A DNA stretch of 6,373 nucleotides from Flavobacteriales bacterium UBA3442. Its GTDB lineage: Bacteria > Bacteroidota > Bacteroidia > Flavobacteriales > Schleiferiaceae. Numbering within the stretch: the stretch's first letter is position 1; every line of letters begins with the position of its first letter. The notes below the pieces were generated by a model that was not told the origin of the DNA, searched no databases, and saw only the letters and a list, made by a program, of their open reading frames with translations. The position numbers and the translations under genes are program-made. Below, in pieces: positions 1-6,373 of this stretch. The DNA is taken from assembly GCA_002378565.1 (NCBI GenBank), contig DFSH01000019.1, forward strand, positions 1 through 6,373, written 5' to 3'.

Positions 1-1290
1 CATCAGTTATGCCTGGGTCTAGGCCCCATGTATGTCCATGAGAAAATACTGGAGACCCTTGCTTTAGCCAAGCATTGGCAAGCAAAAGGCAAGCAAGTTG
101 TGCCTTTGTTTTGGATGGCGACAGAGGACCATGATTTTGAAGAAATTCGGTCCATGCATGCTAACGGCCAGGTTTACCGCTACGCCTCAGCCATGTCTGG
201 TGGTCCTGTGGGAAAGATTCCTGCATCAGATGCTTTGCCGGCCATTGCTTCAATGGCTGATGACATGGCACATCAACCCTCCCTTAAGCCATGGATAGAT
301 GCCATGCAATCAGCATACAGTTGCGGAAGTGGCTTGGCAGTCGCTCATCGTCAATTGATACAGAGTCTTTACCCAGACATCCTTTGCTTGGATGCTAGCG
401 ATGCCCGTTTGAAAGCATTGGCTGGTGGTTTATTCAAGGCTGTGATCAAGCGAAAGCCATTGATGAAGTCTGCAGCCAAAGCTTCTGCCTTGTGGGGTGA
501 CGAGGTGGATGCCATGCCGGTACCTTTCAAAGACAGCCCCTTGTTTGATACATCTCACCCAGGTAAGCGGCTTAGAATTGTTGCCCATGAAGGCGGTTAC
601 CAAAACAAACTGGAAAAATGGTCAACCAAAGATCTTTGTCGATTGATTGATGAGGATCCTGCTCGATTCAGTCCAGACGCCTTGTTGCGACCTGTTTACC
701 AAGAACACATTTTACCTAACGTAGCCTACACAGGAGGCGCTGGGGAAATGGCCTACTGGCTGCAATTGATTCCCTACTTCAAGCAAAGCGGTTCACTGCA
801 TGCCTCAATTCGATTGAGGCAATCGGTCGCTTTTTGGCCCCATGCAGCTTGGCGTAAGTATAAACAGCTGGGTTGGACCATTGCAGACCTGCATGGAGAT
901 TTGGCATCCCATCGTCAGCAATACCTGCAAAACAACAAAGCACCTGACTTGGATGACTCCCGATTGACCCAGCAGCTTGCTGGCATGCTTGAGCAGGCTT
1001 ACAAGCACCATTACCCATCACTCAAGCCGCGCGTTGATGGATGGCTTGCCGCCATGGAAAAACATGAGCGACGAATGAATGAGGCGGTTCGCCGCAATTT
1101 GAGCCAGACCAGTGATAGCGATTTCCAGCGCATGGTTCATGTGACGGGCAACCTGTGGCCTTCAGGGTATTTTCAAGAAAGGCATTGGACTTTGCTTGAT
1201 GTGATTCATCAAATGGGGCCAGAAGCCATGGATACCCTGCGAGAAACAATCGACGTTAAAGGTCCTGTTTGGTGGTGGATTCACCCTTGA
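1..1290 (+). CDS. bshC: Putative cysteine ligase BshC (bacillithiol biosynthesis), 5'-truncated by window edge
   Basis: BshC is the cytoplasmic enzyme assigned to the last step of bacillithiol synthesis, adding cysteine to glucosaminyl-malate. The frame is open from base 1 and ends at TGA 1288-1290, giving 429 visible residues. The first codons read HQLCLGLGPMYVHEKI, which matches the family's G(H/Q)Q...GP(L/M)Y nucleotide-binding-like segment. The gene therefore begins before the window, and the ATG at base 28 is internal. Family members are about 530-540 residues, so roughly 100 N-terminal residues are missing. Other family marks are PLFWMATEDHDFEEI (visible residues about 35-49), LRPVYQEHILPNVAYTGGAGE followed by MAYWLQLIPYF (about 225-255), and the C-terminal segment SGYFQERHWTLLDVI. 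The stop lies 21 bp before guaA, so the two may be co-transcribed. No internal damage is seen. The family assignment is secure; the reaction is inferred from the family. Confidence 0.92.
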   Translation, partial: HQLCLGLGPMYVHEKILETLALAKHWQAKGKQVVPLFWMATEDHDFEEIRSMHANGQVYRYASAMSGGPVGKIPASDALPAIASMADDMAHQPSLKPWIDAMQSAYSCGSGLAVAHRQLIQSLYPDILCLDASDARLKALAGGLFKAVIKRKPLMKSAAKASALWGDEVDAMPVPFKDSPLFDTSHPGKRLRIVAHEGGYQNKLEKWSTKDLCRLIDEDPARFSPDALLRPVYQEHILPNVAYTGGAGEMAYWLQLIPYFKQSGSLHASIRLRQSVAFWPHAAWRKYKQLGWTIADLHGDLASHRQQYLQNNKAPDLDDSRLTQQLAGMLEQAYKHHYPSLKPRVDGWLAAMEKHERRMNEAVRRNLSQTSDSDFQRMVHVTGNLWPSGYFQERHWTLLDVIHQMGPEAMDTLRETIDVKGPVWWWIHP

Positions 1291-1298
1291 TCTGTTGG

Positions 1299-1306
1299 TA
1301 TCTTTG
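1299..1306 (+). promoter_or_regulatory. Possible Bacteroidota -7 promoter element before guaA
   Basis: TATCTTTG in the short bshC-guaA gap is an exact match to the Bacteroidota sigma-factor -7 consensus TAnnTTTG. It ends five bases before the guaA ATG. Transcription from it would begin at or within a few bases of the start codon, giving a leaderless or near-leaderless guaA message. The weak point is the -33 box. The nearest TTTG upstream (1268-1271) is 27 bases away, longer than the usual spacing of about 17-23. Activity is an inference. Confidence 0.35.
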
Positions 1307-1311
1307 ATCTC

Positions 1312-2841
1312 ATGGCAAACGCAATACTTATCCTTGATTTTGGTTCACAATACACCCAGTTGATTGCTCGGCGGGTGCGTGAATTGAATGTTTACTGTGA
1401 GATTCACCCCTTCCATCATCTACCCGATGATTTAACGACATTCAAGGCCGTGATTCTCAGTGGTTCGCCATTTTCTACTTTGGAAGTGGATGCGCCAGAC
1501 CCTGACCTGTCTCAATTGTTAGGTAAAATCCCTTTGTTGGCCATCTGCTATGGCGCACAGTACTTGGCGAAAACTCGAGGTGGCAATGTGTCACGAAGTG
1601 AGCATCGCGAATACGGCCGTGCCACCATCTCTCATGTTGATAAATCCAGTCGTTTACTCCAAGGCGTCAGCCTAGAAAGCTGCGTGTGGATGAGCCATGG
1701 AGACACCATCACAGCCTTGCCGGAAGGCGCAGTCATTGAGGGTTCAACCAAGGACGTTCGCATTGCAGCCTACCGATTTGAAGGAGAGGATACCTATGCT
1801 TTACAATTCCATCCAGAGGTTCATCACTCTGAGCATGGCAAGGAGATTCTGAGCAACTTTGTGATGGATATTGCAGGTTGCAAGCCGACTTGGACCCCTG
1901 ACTCCTTCGTTGATACAACGGTAGATGCCTTGCGTGCACAAGTTGGCGACGGGAAGGTGGTATTAGGGTTGAGTGGAGGTGTTGATAGCACGGTTGCAGC
2001 CGTGCTGCTGTCCAAAGCCATTGGTGATCGCCTGTACTGCATTTTTGTCAACAATGGACTGCTGCGCAAGGATGAATTTGATTCGGTATTGAAGCAGTAT
2101 GACGGCATGGGATTGCAGGTTAAAGGGGTGGATGCCTCTGAGGTTTTCCTTTCGGAACTCGCTGGAATCAGTGACCCAGAGACCAAGCGAAAGGTCATTG
2201 GTCGCGTTTTCATTGAGACATTTGATGAAGAAGCGAAGGCGATTGAAGGTGTAGCCTTTTTAGGTCAAGGAACCATCTACCCTGATGTTATTGAGTCGGT
2301 AAGTGTCAATGGTCCTTCTGCGACCATCAAATCCCACCACAATGTAGGTGGCTTGCCCGATTTCATGAAATTGTCTATCGTTGAGCCTTTGCGCTCGCTT
2401 TTCAAGGATGAAGTTCGTCGGGTGGGTAAAGCCATGGGGCTTTCCCATGATTTGCTTGGTCGCCATCCCTTCCCTGGACCTGGATTGGCCATTCGTATTT
2501 TGGGTGACGTCACCCCTGAAAAAGTTCGTGTACTTCAAGAGGTGGATCATTTGTTCATCCAAGGACTCAAGGATGAAGGGCTTTACGATGAGGTGTGGCA
2601 GGCTGGCGCCATGTTGCTAGACACAAAAAGTGTCGGTGTGATGGGTGATGAGAGAAGCTATGAAAACGTGGTTGCATTGCGTGCTGTCAGTAGCACAGAC
2701 GGCATGACGGCTGACTGGGTGCATCTGTCTTATGATTTCTTGGGCCGCCTATCCAATGCCATCATCAACAAAGTGAAAGGTGTGAATCGCGTGGTTTATG
2801 ACATCAGCAGCAAGCCACCAGCAACCATTGAATGGGAATGA
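1312..2841 (+). CDS. guaA: GMP synthase (glutamine-hydrolysing)
   Basis: Converts XMP to GMP in the cytoplasm using ATP and ammonia taken from glutamine; it is the last step of guanine nucleotide synthesis. The 509 residues hold all expected parts. A class I glutamine amidotransferase domain covers about 3-190, with nucleophile Cys79 in AICYGAQ and His167/Glu169 in LQFHPEVHH. The ATP pyrophosphatase domain begins near 205, with the PP-loop SGGVDS at 221-226. The C-terminal dimerisation/XMP-binding domain contains [12 protein letters not shown] (385-396) and ends in the conserved KPPATIEWE. The length is normal for a single-chain bacterial enzyme. The start is set by homology ([20 protein letters not shown] is the usual N-terminus), since no Shine-Dalgarno sequence is visible, as is common in Bacteroidota. 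It follows bshC by 21 bp and overlaps the next gene by four bases. All catalytic residues I checked are intact. Confidence 0.98.
   Translation: MANAILILDFGSQYTQLIARRVRELNVYCEIHPFHHLPDDLTTFKAVILSGSPFSTLEVDAPDPDLSQLLGKIPLLAICYGAQYLAKTRGGNVSRSEHREYGRATISHVDKSSRLLQGVSLESCVWMSHGDTITALPEGAVIEGSTKDVRIAAYRFEGEDTYALQFHPEVHHSEHGKEILSNFVMDIAGCKPTWTPDSFVDTTVDALRAQVGDGKVVLGLSGGVDSTVAAVLLSKAIGDRLYCIFVNNGLLRKDEFDSVLKQYDGMGLQVKGVDASEVFLSELAGISDPETKRKVIGRVFIETFDEEAKAIEGVAFLGQGTIYPDVIESVSVNGPSATIKSHHNVGGLPDFMKLSIVEPLRSLFKDEVRRVGKAMGLSHDLLGRHPFPGPGLAIRILGDVTPEKVRVLQEVDHLFIQGLKDEGLYDEVWQAGAMLLDTKSVGVMGDERSYENVVALRAVSSTDGMTADWVHLSYDFLGRLSNAIINKVKGVNRVVYDISSKPPATIEWE
2838..2841 (+). promoter_or_regulatory. ATGA stop/start overlap, guaA to binding-protein gene
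   Basis: The guaA stop TGA (2839-2841) is embedded in an ATG (2838-2840) that opens the next gene. This arrangement usually means that ribosomes finishing guaA re-initiate on the downstream gene. A GGGA stretch (2834-2837) directly precedes the ATG, too close for a standard ribosome binding site. An alternative in-frame ATG lies at 2832. Confidence 0.6.
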
Positions 2842-4109
2842 AACGCGCTTGGCTTATCGCATGGATCTGTCTGCCTGCAATGCTTCAAGGTCAAGCGTTG
2901 TCAGAACGCCCGTGGGTCATTGCATTGCCCTTCGAGACAGGTTTGTCTGACTCAGCATCTGGTCACAGCTATGAGGCTAGCCATTCGATATCCATGGGTT
3001 TTTACCAAGGATTCAGAGCCGCCGTGGAATCACTGAATGCCAGCAATGACAGTGAGCAGATTCAACTACACATCGTGGAATACCGCCGCAACGAGAACCG
3101 GTATTGGATTCATCCATCAGGCATGGATCATGACAGCATCATAGCAACAGACAATTGGCACTTGACGCCAGCGCAATTTGCGCAATGGGTGAATGAACAG
3201 GGTGCCCAATGGGTCATAGGGCCTCTTCATAGTCGATCAGTGACTGAACTCGCCAGCCAGGCGAAAGGCTTTCGCATCCTCAGCCCTTTGTCTAAACATG
3301 TTGTAGAAGCAGCAGATAGCAGTGAAGTTGTTCTCACAGCGTCTGCGTCTGCCATGGATGCCATGGAGCGCCTTGGTGCCATTGTGGCCATTGATCAGGT
3401 TGAATTGGCTTATGGTGAATTCTTGCAGAAGGATAGCCTGGCCAACGTTGATTCCATCAAACATGTTGATCAAAGCAACAAGCAAATCCTGGTTTTTCAG
3501 TCTGCAGATAATCCCCGTTTCAGGGAGAAAGCAGATGTCAGATTCCAAGCCTTCATGCAGGGTTACCATGCCTGGGCGGGTGACAGTTCATCCATCACCC
3601 TTGTCAGTCTAGCTGACACGCTATGGAAGCATCACCCCCTATGGGAAGACAGCAGCCAAGTGAGTCTGCTTTTAGATGTCAGCGCCACAGAGCTGTTTTC
3701 CATCCTTAAAGTCATCAAGAATCGCGAGCCCCATGCTACCCAGCTTTTGCTGCATCAAGATGCTGTCAATCGGACGGTGAGCATGCCTTCCGTCTTGCTG
3801 CGTTTCCCCTTCACGTGGGTGCAGACAACAGCCTTGCCAGACGCTAGCCATTCTCAAGCTATTGATGCCATGTGGTCATTGACGGGACATGAGCCAGGTC
3901 GATGGGAATGGCTGGGCTATGACAGCGCATTCTTGCTCAATGCCCTCCATGACGAAAAAAATCCCCACGCCGTTCAAGGGCCACGCCGACTGTTTATCCC
4001 TGAAAGAGTTGTGCAGGGATACCGCAATCGCGGCACCTACCGGTATTCGTTCCACCCCGATCATGGTTTCACCAATGCCCATGGCCAACCCATTCAATCA
4101 ATCCAATGA
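2838..4109 (+). CDS. Secreted type I periplasmic-binding-protein-like protein (LpoA/amino-acid-receptor-like), function unknown
   Basis: Predicted exported protein of 423 residues. I chose the ATG at 2838 because it gives the better signal peptide: MKR, then a hydrophobic stretch to about residue 16, with likely cleavage near GQA (18-20). The ATG at 2832 would add only Met-Gly. Cys11 sits in a poor lipobox context, so a soluble periplasmic protein is more likely than a lipoprotein. The remainder resembles the type I periplasmic-binding fold used by branched-chain amino acid receptors and LpoA. It shows VIALPF (27-32), then [14 protein letters not shown] (54-67), [15 protein letters not shown] (125-139), SPLSK (149-153) and a C-lobe [11 protein letters not shown] starting at 360. 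From memory, Flavobacteriales often carry a LysM-plus-binding-domain protein beside guaA; this copy has no room for LysM domains. No transporter permease or ATPase is nearby, so a transport role is not supported. An envelope or peptidoglycan-related role is possible but unproven. Confidence 0.78.
   Translation: MKRAWLIAWICLPAMLQGQALSERPWVIALPFETGLSDSASGHSYEASHSISMGFYQGFRAAVESLNASNDSEQIQLHIVEYRRNENRYWIHPSGMDHDSIIATDNWHLTPAQFAQWVNEQGAQWVIGPLHSRSVTELASQAKGFRILSPLSKHVVEAADSSEVVLTASASAMDAMERLGAIVAIDQVELAYGEFLQKDSLANVDSIKHVDQSNKQILVFQSADNPRFREKADVRFQAFMQGYHAWAGDSSSITLVSLADTLWKHHPLWEDSSQVSLLLDVSATELFSILKVIKNREPHATQLLLHQDAVNRTVSMPSVLLRFPFTWVQTTALPDASHSQAIDAMWSLTGHEPGRWEWLGYDSAFLLNALHDEKNPHAVQGPRRLFIPERVVQGYRNRGTYRYSFHPDHGFTNAHGQPIQSIQ
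4106..4109 (+). promoter_or_regulatory. ATGA stop/start overlap, binding-protein gene to pepD
   Basis: The stop TGA (4107-4109) overlaps the pepD start ATG (4106-4108). The bases before it (CAATCAATCC) offer no Shine-Dalgarno sequence, so pepD translation probably depends on re-initiation by ribosomes leaving the upstream gene. Confidence 0.6.
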
Positions 4110-5566
4110 ATCAAGATATCCTCAACCTAGAACCTCGCGCCGTATGGGAGGCCTTCCATCAATTGAATCAAGTGCCGCGGCCTTCCAAGCGTGAAGATCA
4201 AATTCAAGCCTGGGCCATGTCCTTTGGACAATCTCTGAACCTGCCAACAGACATGGATCATGTCGGCAATGTGCGCATCATCAAGGGTGGCACTGCTGGA
4301 TTGGAGTCTGCAGCAACCCTGGTTTTGCAAGCTCACTTAGACATGGTCTGTCAGCAAAATGAAGGCAACAATCATGACTTTGACAAGGACCCCATTGACA
4401 TGTATATCGACAATGGTTGGGTAAAGGCCCGCGGGACTACACTGGGTTCAGACAATGGCATTGGTGTGGCAATGTCCATGGCCTTGCTGCGTAGTAAAGC
4501 TATTGCTCATCCACCACTTGAGGTCCTTTTCACGTCTGACGAAGAGACAGGTATGACAGGTGCCCTGGGGTTGAAAGAAGGATGGATCACCGGTAAGTAC
4601 CTGCTAAACATTGATACAGAAGATGACAGAGAATTGACGATTGGCTGTGCAGGTGGCGTAGATGTCACATGCACCCGAAGCGTCAAAAAAGTGACACTTG
4701 AAGGTGATTACACATGGCAGACATTGACATTGAAGGGGCTCACTGGCGGTCATTCTGGCATGGATATTCACTTAGGCTTAGGGAACGCCAACACCTTGCT
4801 GACAAGGGCCTTGTTGGCTCTCCAACAGACAGACATGCGACTGGTGTCAATGCATGGCGGCAACCTTCGCAATGTCATCCCACGTTCTTGTGAAGCCACT
4901 TTTGCGGTACCAACAGCCAATTTGGATGCAATGAAAGAGGCCTTGTCCATGGCGCAAAAGGAGATCAATCAGGAGTACCGACGCACTGACCCTGACATGC
5001 AATGGTTGATGCGTGATGCTGAAGCTGAGGAAGTCATGCAGCCGTCAGAGCAAGCTGATGTCTTGAAAGCCATTCATGGAATTCCTGTAGGCATACTTCG
5101 CATGAGTCCGGAAATTGAGGGATTGGTTCAGACCTCAAACAACCTGTCTGCGCTTAAGATTGCTGGCGACCAGGCACAGATTCTTTGCTTGACACGGAGT
5201 GCTTCAGAGACGGAAAAGGTCCATGCTGCTGATCGCATTGCTTCGGTCGCACAGCTAGGTGGGTTTTCTACAGAACTAGCCGGTGACTACCCTGGCTGGG
5301 AGCCTGCAGGAGATTCCAACCTCACGGAAATGATGAAGTCTATTTATGTAAAATCCTTCAATCGAGAGCCTGAGGTTAGCGCTTGTCATGCTGGATTGGA
5401 ATGTGGCATCATTGGTGAGTCTTGCCCCGGCATGAAAATGATCAGTTTTGGTCCAAATATCCGTGGTGCACACAGCCCTGATGAGCGTGTAGAGATTGTT
5501 TCAGTTCAAAAAGTTTGGGATTTTTTCCTTGACGTGATAGCTGCCGCACCGGAAGCATTGGATTGA
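4106..5566 (+). CDS. pepD: Aminoacyl-histidine dipeptidase (peptidase D, M20C family)
   Basis: Cytosolic zinc dipeptidase that cleaves Xaa-His and related dipeptides and recycles amino acids. The 486 residues match the roughly 485 of the Escherichia coli enzyme, and there is no signal peptide. The dinuclear metal site is complete: His77 with Asp79 in LQAHLDMV, bridging Asp116 in GSDNGIGVA, general base Glu146 and ligand Glu147 in SDEETG, Asp170 in NIDTED, and His456 in RGAHSPDERVEI. These correspond to E. coli His80, Asp82, Asp119, Glu149, Glu150, Asp173 and His461. The lid/dimerisation domain contains GGHSGMDIH (214-222). The opening segment VPRPSKRE is also typical of the family. The ATG overlaps the preceding stop, and the family N-terminus supports this start. 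The exact substrate range cannot be read from sequence. Confidence 0.95.
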   Translation: MNQDILNLEPRAVWEAFHQLNQVPRPSKREDQIQAWAMSFGQSLNLPTDMDHVGNVRIIKGGTAGLESAATLVLQAHLDMVCQQNEGNNHDFDKDPIDMYIDNGWVKARGTTLGSDNGIGVAMSMALLRSKAIAHPPLEVLFTSDEETGMTGALGLKEGWITGKYLLNIDTEDDRELTIGCAGGVDVTCTRSVKKVTLEGDYTWQTLTLKGLTGGHSGMDIHLGLGNANTLLTRALLALQQTDMRLVSMHGGNLRNVIPRSCEATFAVPTANLDAMKEALSMAQKEINQEYRRTDPDMQWLMRDAEAEEVMQPSEQADVLKAIHGIPVGILRMSPEIEGLVQTSNNLSALKIAGDQAQILCLTRSASETEKVHAADRIASVAQLGGFSTELAGDYPGWEPAGDSNLTEMMKSIYVKSFNREPEVSACHAGLECGIIGESCPGMKMISFGPNIRGAHSPDERVEIVSVQKVWDFFLDVIAAAPEALD

Positions 5567-5569
5567 TTG

Positions 5570-5577
5570 TACTTTCG
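5570..5577 (+). promoter_or_regulatory. Weak Bacteroidota-type -7 element before nusB
   Basis: TACTTTCG in the 28-bp pepD-nusB gap differs from TAnnTTTG at one position and lies 17 bases before the nusB ATG. No TTG occurs at the expected -33 distance. It could give nusB its own transcript with a leader of about ten bases, but chance occurrence is quite possible. Confidence 0.2.
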
Positions 5578-5594
5578 CGATTCAATTACGTTCT

Positions 5595-6373
5595 ATGCTT
5601 ACCAGACGACATCTTCGGATTAAGGCGCTCCATGCGCTTTTTGCTTACGCTCAATCGCGTTCAAATGACTTGAATTTGGCACTGTATGGCTTGGAAAAGA
5701 ACATTGACCGCATCCATGACCTTTACCTTCATGAACTGAAGGTGTTCTGGCACTTTACCCAATTCTTGGACAAACGATTGGAAGCAGAGAAAGTCAAGCA
5801 ACAGCCTTCAGCACAGAGGATAGCGAGAGTGTCAGCTTTGTTGAATTCACCTTTTCTTCAGTCCATTGCTGCCGATGACGAACTCATTGCGCAATGGGAG
5901 CAAAAACATGTCCATTGGGGCGATCATTTTGATGTCTTGTTGAAAATCTTTCACGATTTCTGGGTTGACCCAGCTATGGAAGTCTGGTTTTCTGATGAAA
6001 CAGAGCTTGTCGATAAGGACTCAGTGACATTCATTAAACGCTTTTACCGTGATTACATTGCCAACAATGAGGTGTTGCATGATGTCTATGAAGACATGCA
6101 CATGGATTGGGCTGATGATTTGGATGCTGCTCAAATGATGACAGTCAAATCTTTGGAAAATGCTAAAAAGGGCAAAACCATCCTTGTTGATTTGTACAAG
6201 AATCAGGCGGACAAGACCTTTGTGAGCAATTTGTTGATGAAAACCATTCAGCTTGAGCCGGAGTGGAAGACCTTGATAGAGAAAAAGGCCACCAGCTGGA
6301 AGTACAACCGATTGACCCCTGTTGATCGCTGTTTGATTGAGCTTGCCTTGACCGAATTAGTCATGGCAGAAGA
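5595..6373 (+). CDS. nusB: Transcription antitermination factor NusB, long Bacteroidota form, 3'-truncated by window edge
   Basis: NusB binds boxA RNA together with NusE (ribosomal protein S10) and promotes antitermination of rRNA transcription. The frame is open from ATG 5595 to the window end, giving 259 residues with no stop. The N-terminus MLTRRHLRIKALHALFAYAQ matches NusB helix 1. The later segment FVSNLLMKTI (209-218), followed by NRLTPVDRCLIELALTELVMAE (about 238-259), matches the second half of the conserved helical domain. Between them lie about 160 residues not found in the 139-residue E. coli protein; Bacteroidota NusB proteins typically carry such an insertion. Roughly 50 C-terminal residues, including the family's VxxNEYIEIAK-type helix, should lie beyond the window. 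The start is supported by the family N-terminus; no Shine-Dalgarno sequence is visible. It sits 28 bp after pepD on the same strand, so it is probably in the same transcription unit. Confidence 0.9.
   Translation, partial: MLTRRHLRIKALHALFAYAQSRSNDLNLALYGLEKNIDRIHDLYLHELKVFWHFTQFLDKRLEAEKVKQQPSAQRIARVSALLNSPFLQSIAADDELIAQWEQKHVHWGDHFDVLLKIFHDFWVDPAMEVWFSDETELVDKDSVTFIKRFYRDYIANNEVLHDVYEDMHMDWADDLDAAQMMTVKSLENAKKGKTILVDLYKNQADKTFVSNLLMKTIQLEPEWKTLIEKKATSWKYNRLTPVDRCLIELALTELVMAE

Noticed and set aside
28..30. ATG as the start of the first gene
   Set aside because: The nine codons before it are in frame, contain no stop and match conserved BshC sequence, so this Met is internal to a gene that begins before the window.
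1824..2213. 129-codon open frame on the minus strand inside guaA
   Set aside because: It lies wholly antisense to a strongly conserved gene, has a low-complexity Ser/Pro/Thr-rich translation with no recognisable domain, and is best explained as a shadow of the guaA codon pattern.
2848..2880. Lipoprotein signal with Cys11 as the lipidated residue
   Set aside because: The residues before the Cys are A-W-I, not a lipobox, and the hydrophobic core would be too short. A standard signal peptide cleaved near residue 20 fits better.
3352..3368. Short tandem repeat GCCATGGA/GCCATGGA
   Set aside because: It encodes Ala-Met-Asp-Ala-Met-Glu within the binding-protein gene, and similar GCCATGG strings recur across the window as ordinary Ala-Met codons. 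There is no sign of a repeat array.
3237..3569. 110-codon open frame on the minus strand inside the binding-protein gene
   Set aside because: It is antisense to a gene with clear signal peptide and fold motifs, and its own translation shows no family resemblance or start signal.
3889..4194. 101-codon plus-strand frame spanning the binding-protein/pepD junction
   Set aside because: It overlaps two well-supported genes in another frame, and its translation looks like an out-of-frame reading with no domain.
5567..5594. Transcription terminator between pepD and nusB
   Set aside because: The 28-bp gap has no stable GC-rich hairpin followed by a T-run, so read-through into nusB is more likely.

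Overview
The window is a compact, single-strand (+) run of five genes with almost no non-coding DNA: bshC (5' end cut off by the window) > guaA > a secreted periplasmic-binding-protein-like gene > pepD > nusB (3' end cut off). Several features point to a member of the Bacteroidota, most likely Flavobacteriales. There is a bacillithiol gene next to guaA. The NusB is of the long form with a large internal insertion. The LpoA-like binding protein is of a type seen beside guaA in Flavobacteria. There are no clear Shine-Dalgarno sequences, and TAnnTTTG-type promoter elements lie just upstream of two starts. The moderate base composition (roughly half G+C by eye) and this gene order would fit a marine or freshwater flavobacterial lineage, but the genus cannot be fixed from the sequence.

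Layout: bases 1-1290 hold the last 429 codons of bshC, which is already open at base 1, so the ATG at 28 is internal. A 21-bp gap (1291-1311) contains a perfect TAnnTTTG element directly before guaA (1312-2841). guaA and the binding-protein gene share an ATGA stop/start (2838-2841), and the binding-protein gene and pepD share another (4106-4109), so these three genes are probably translationally coupled. After pepD a 28-bp gap (5567-5594) leads to nusB (5595 to the window end), which is still open at 6373.

Functionally the genes are unrelated housekeeping functions: low-molecular-weight thiol synthesis (BshC), GMP synthesis (GuaA), an envelope protein of unknown role, dipeptide breakdown (PepD) and transcription antitermination (NusB). 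Together they look like a growth-linked operon, not a dedicated pathway. I found no RNA genes, mobile elements, CRISPR arrays, long repeats, frameshifts or signs of recent transfer, and no convincing new biological system. The points most worth a second look are the tightly coupled binding-protein gene, which lacks LysM domains, the promoter element that would give guaA a near-leaderless transcript, and the large insertion in NusB.
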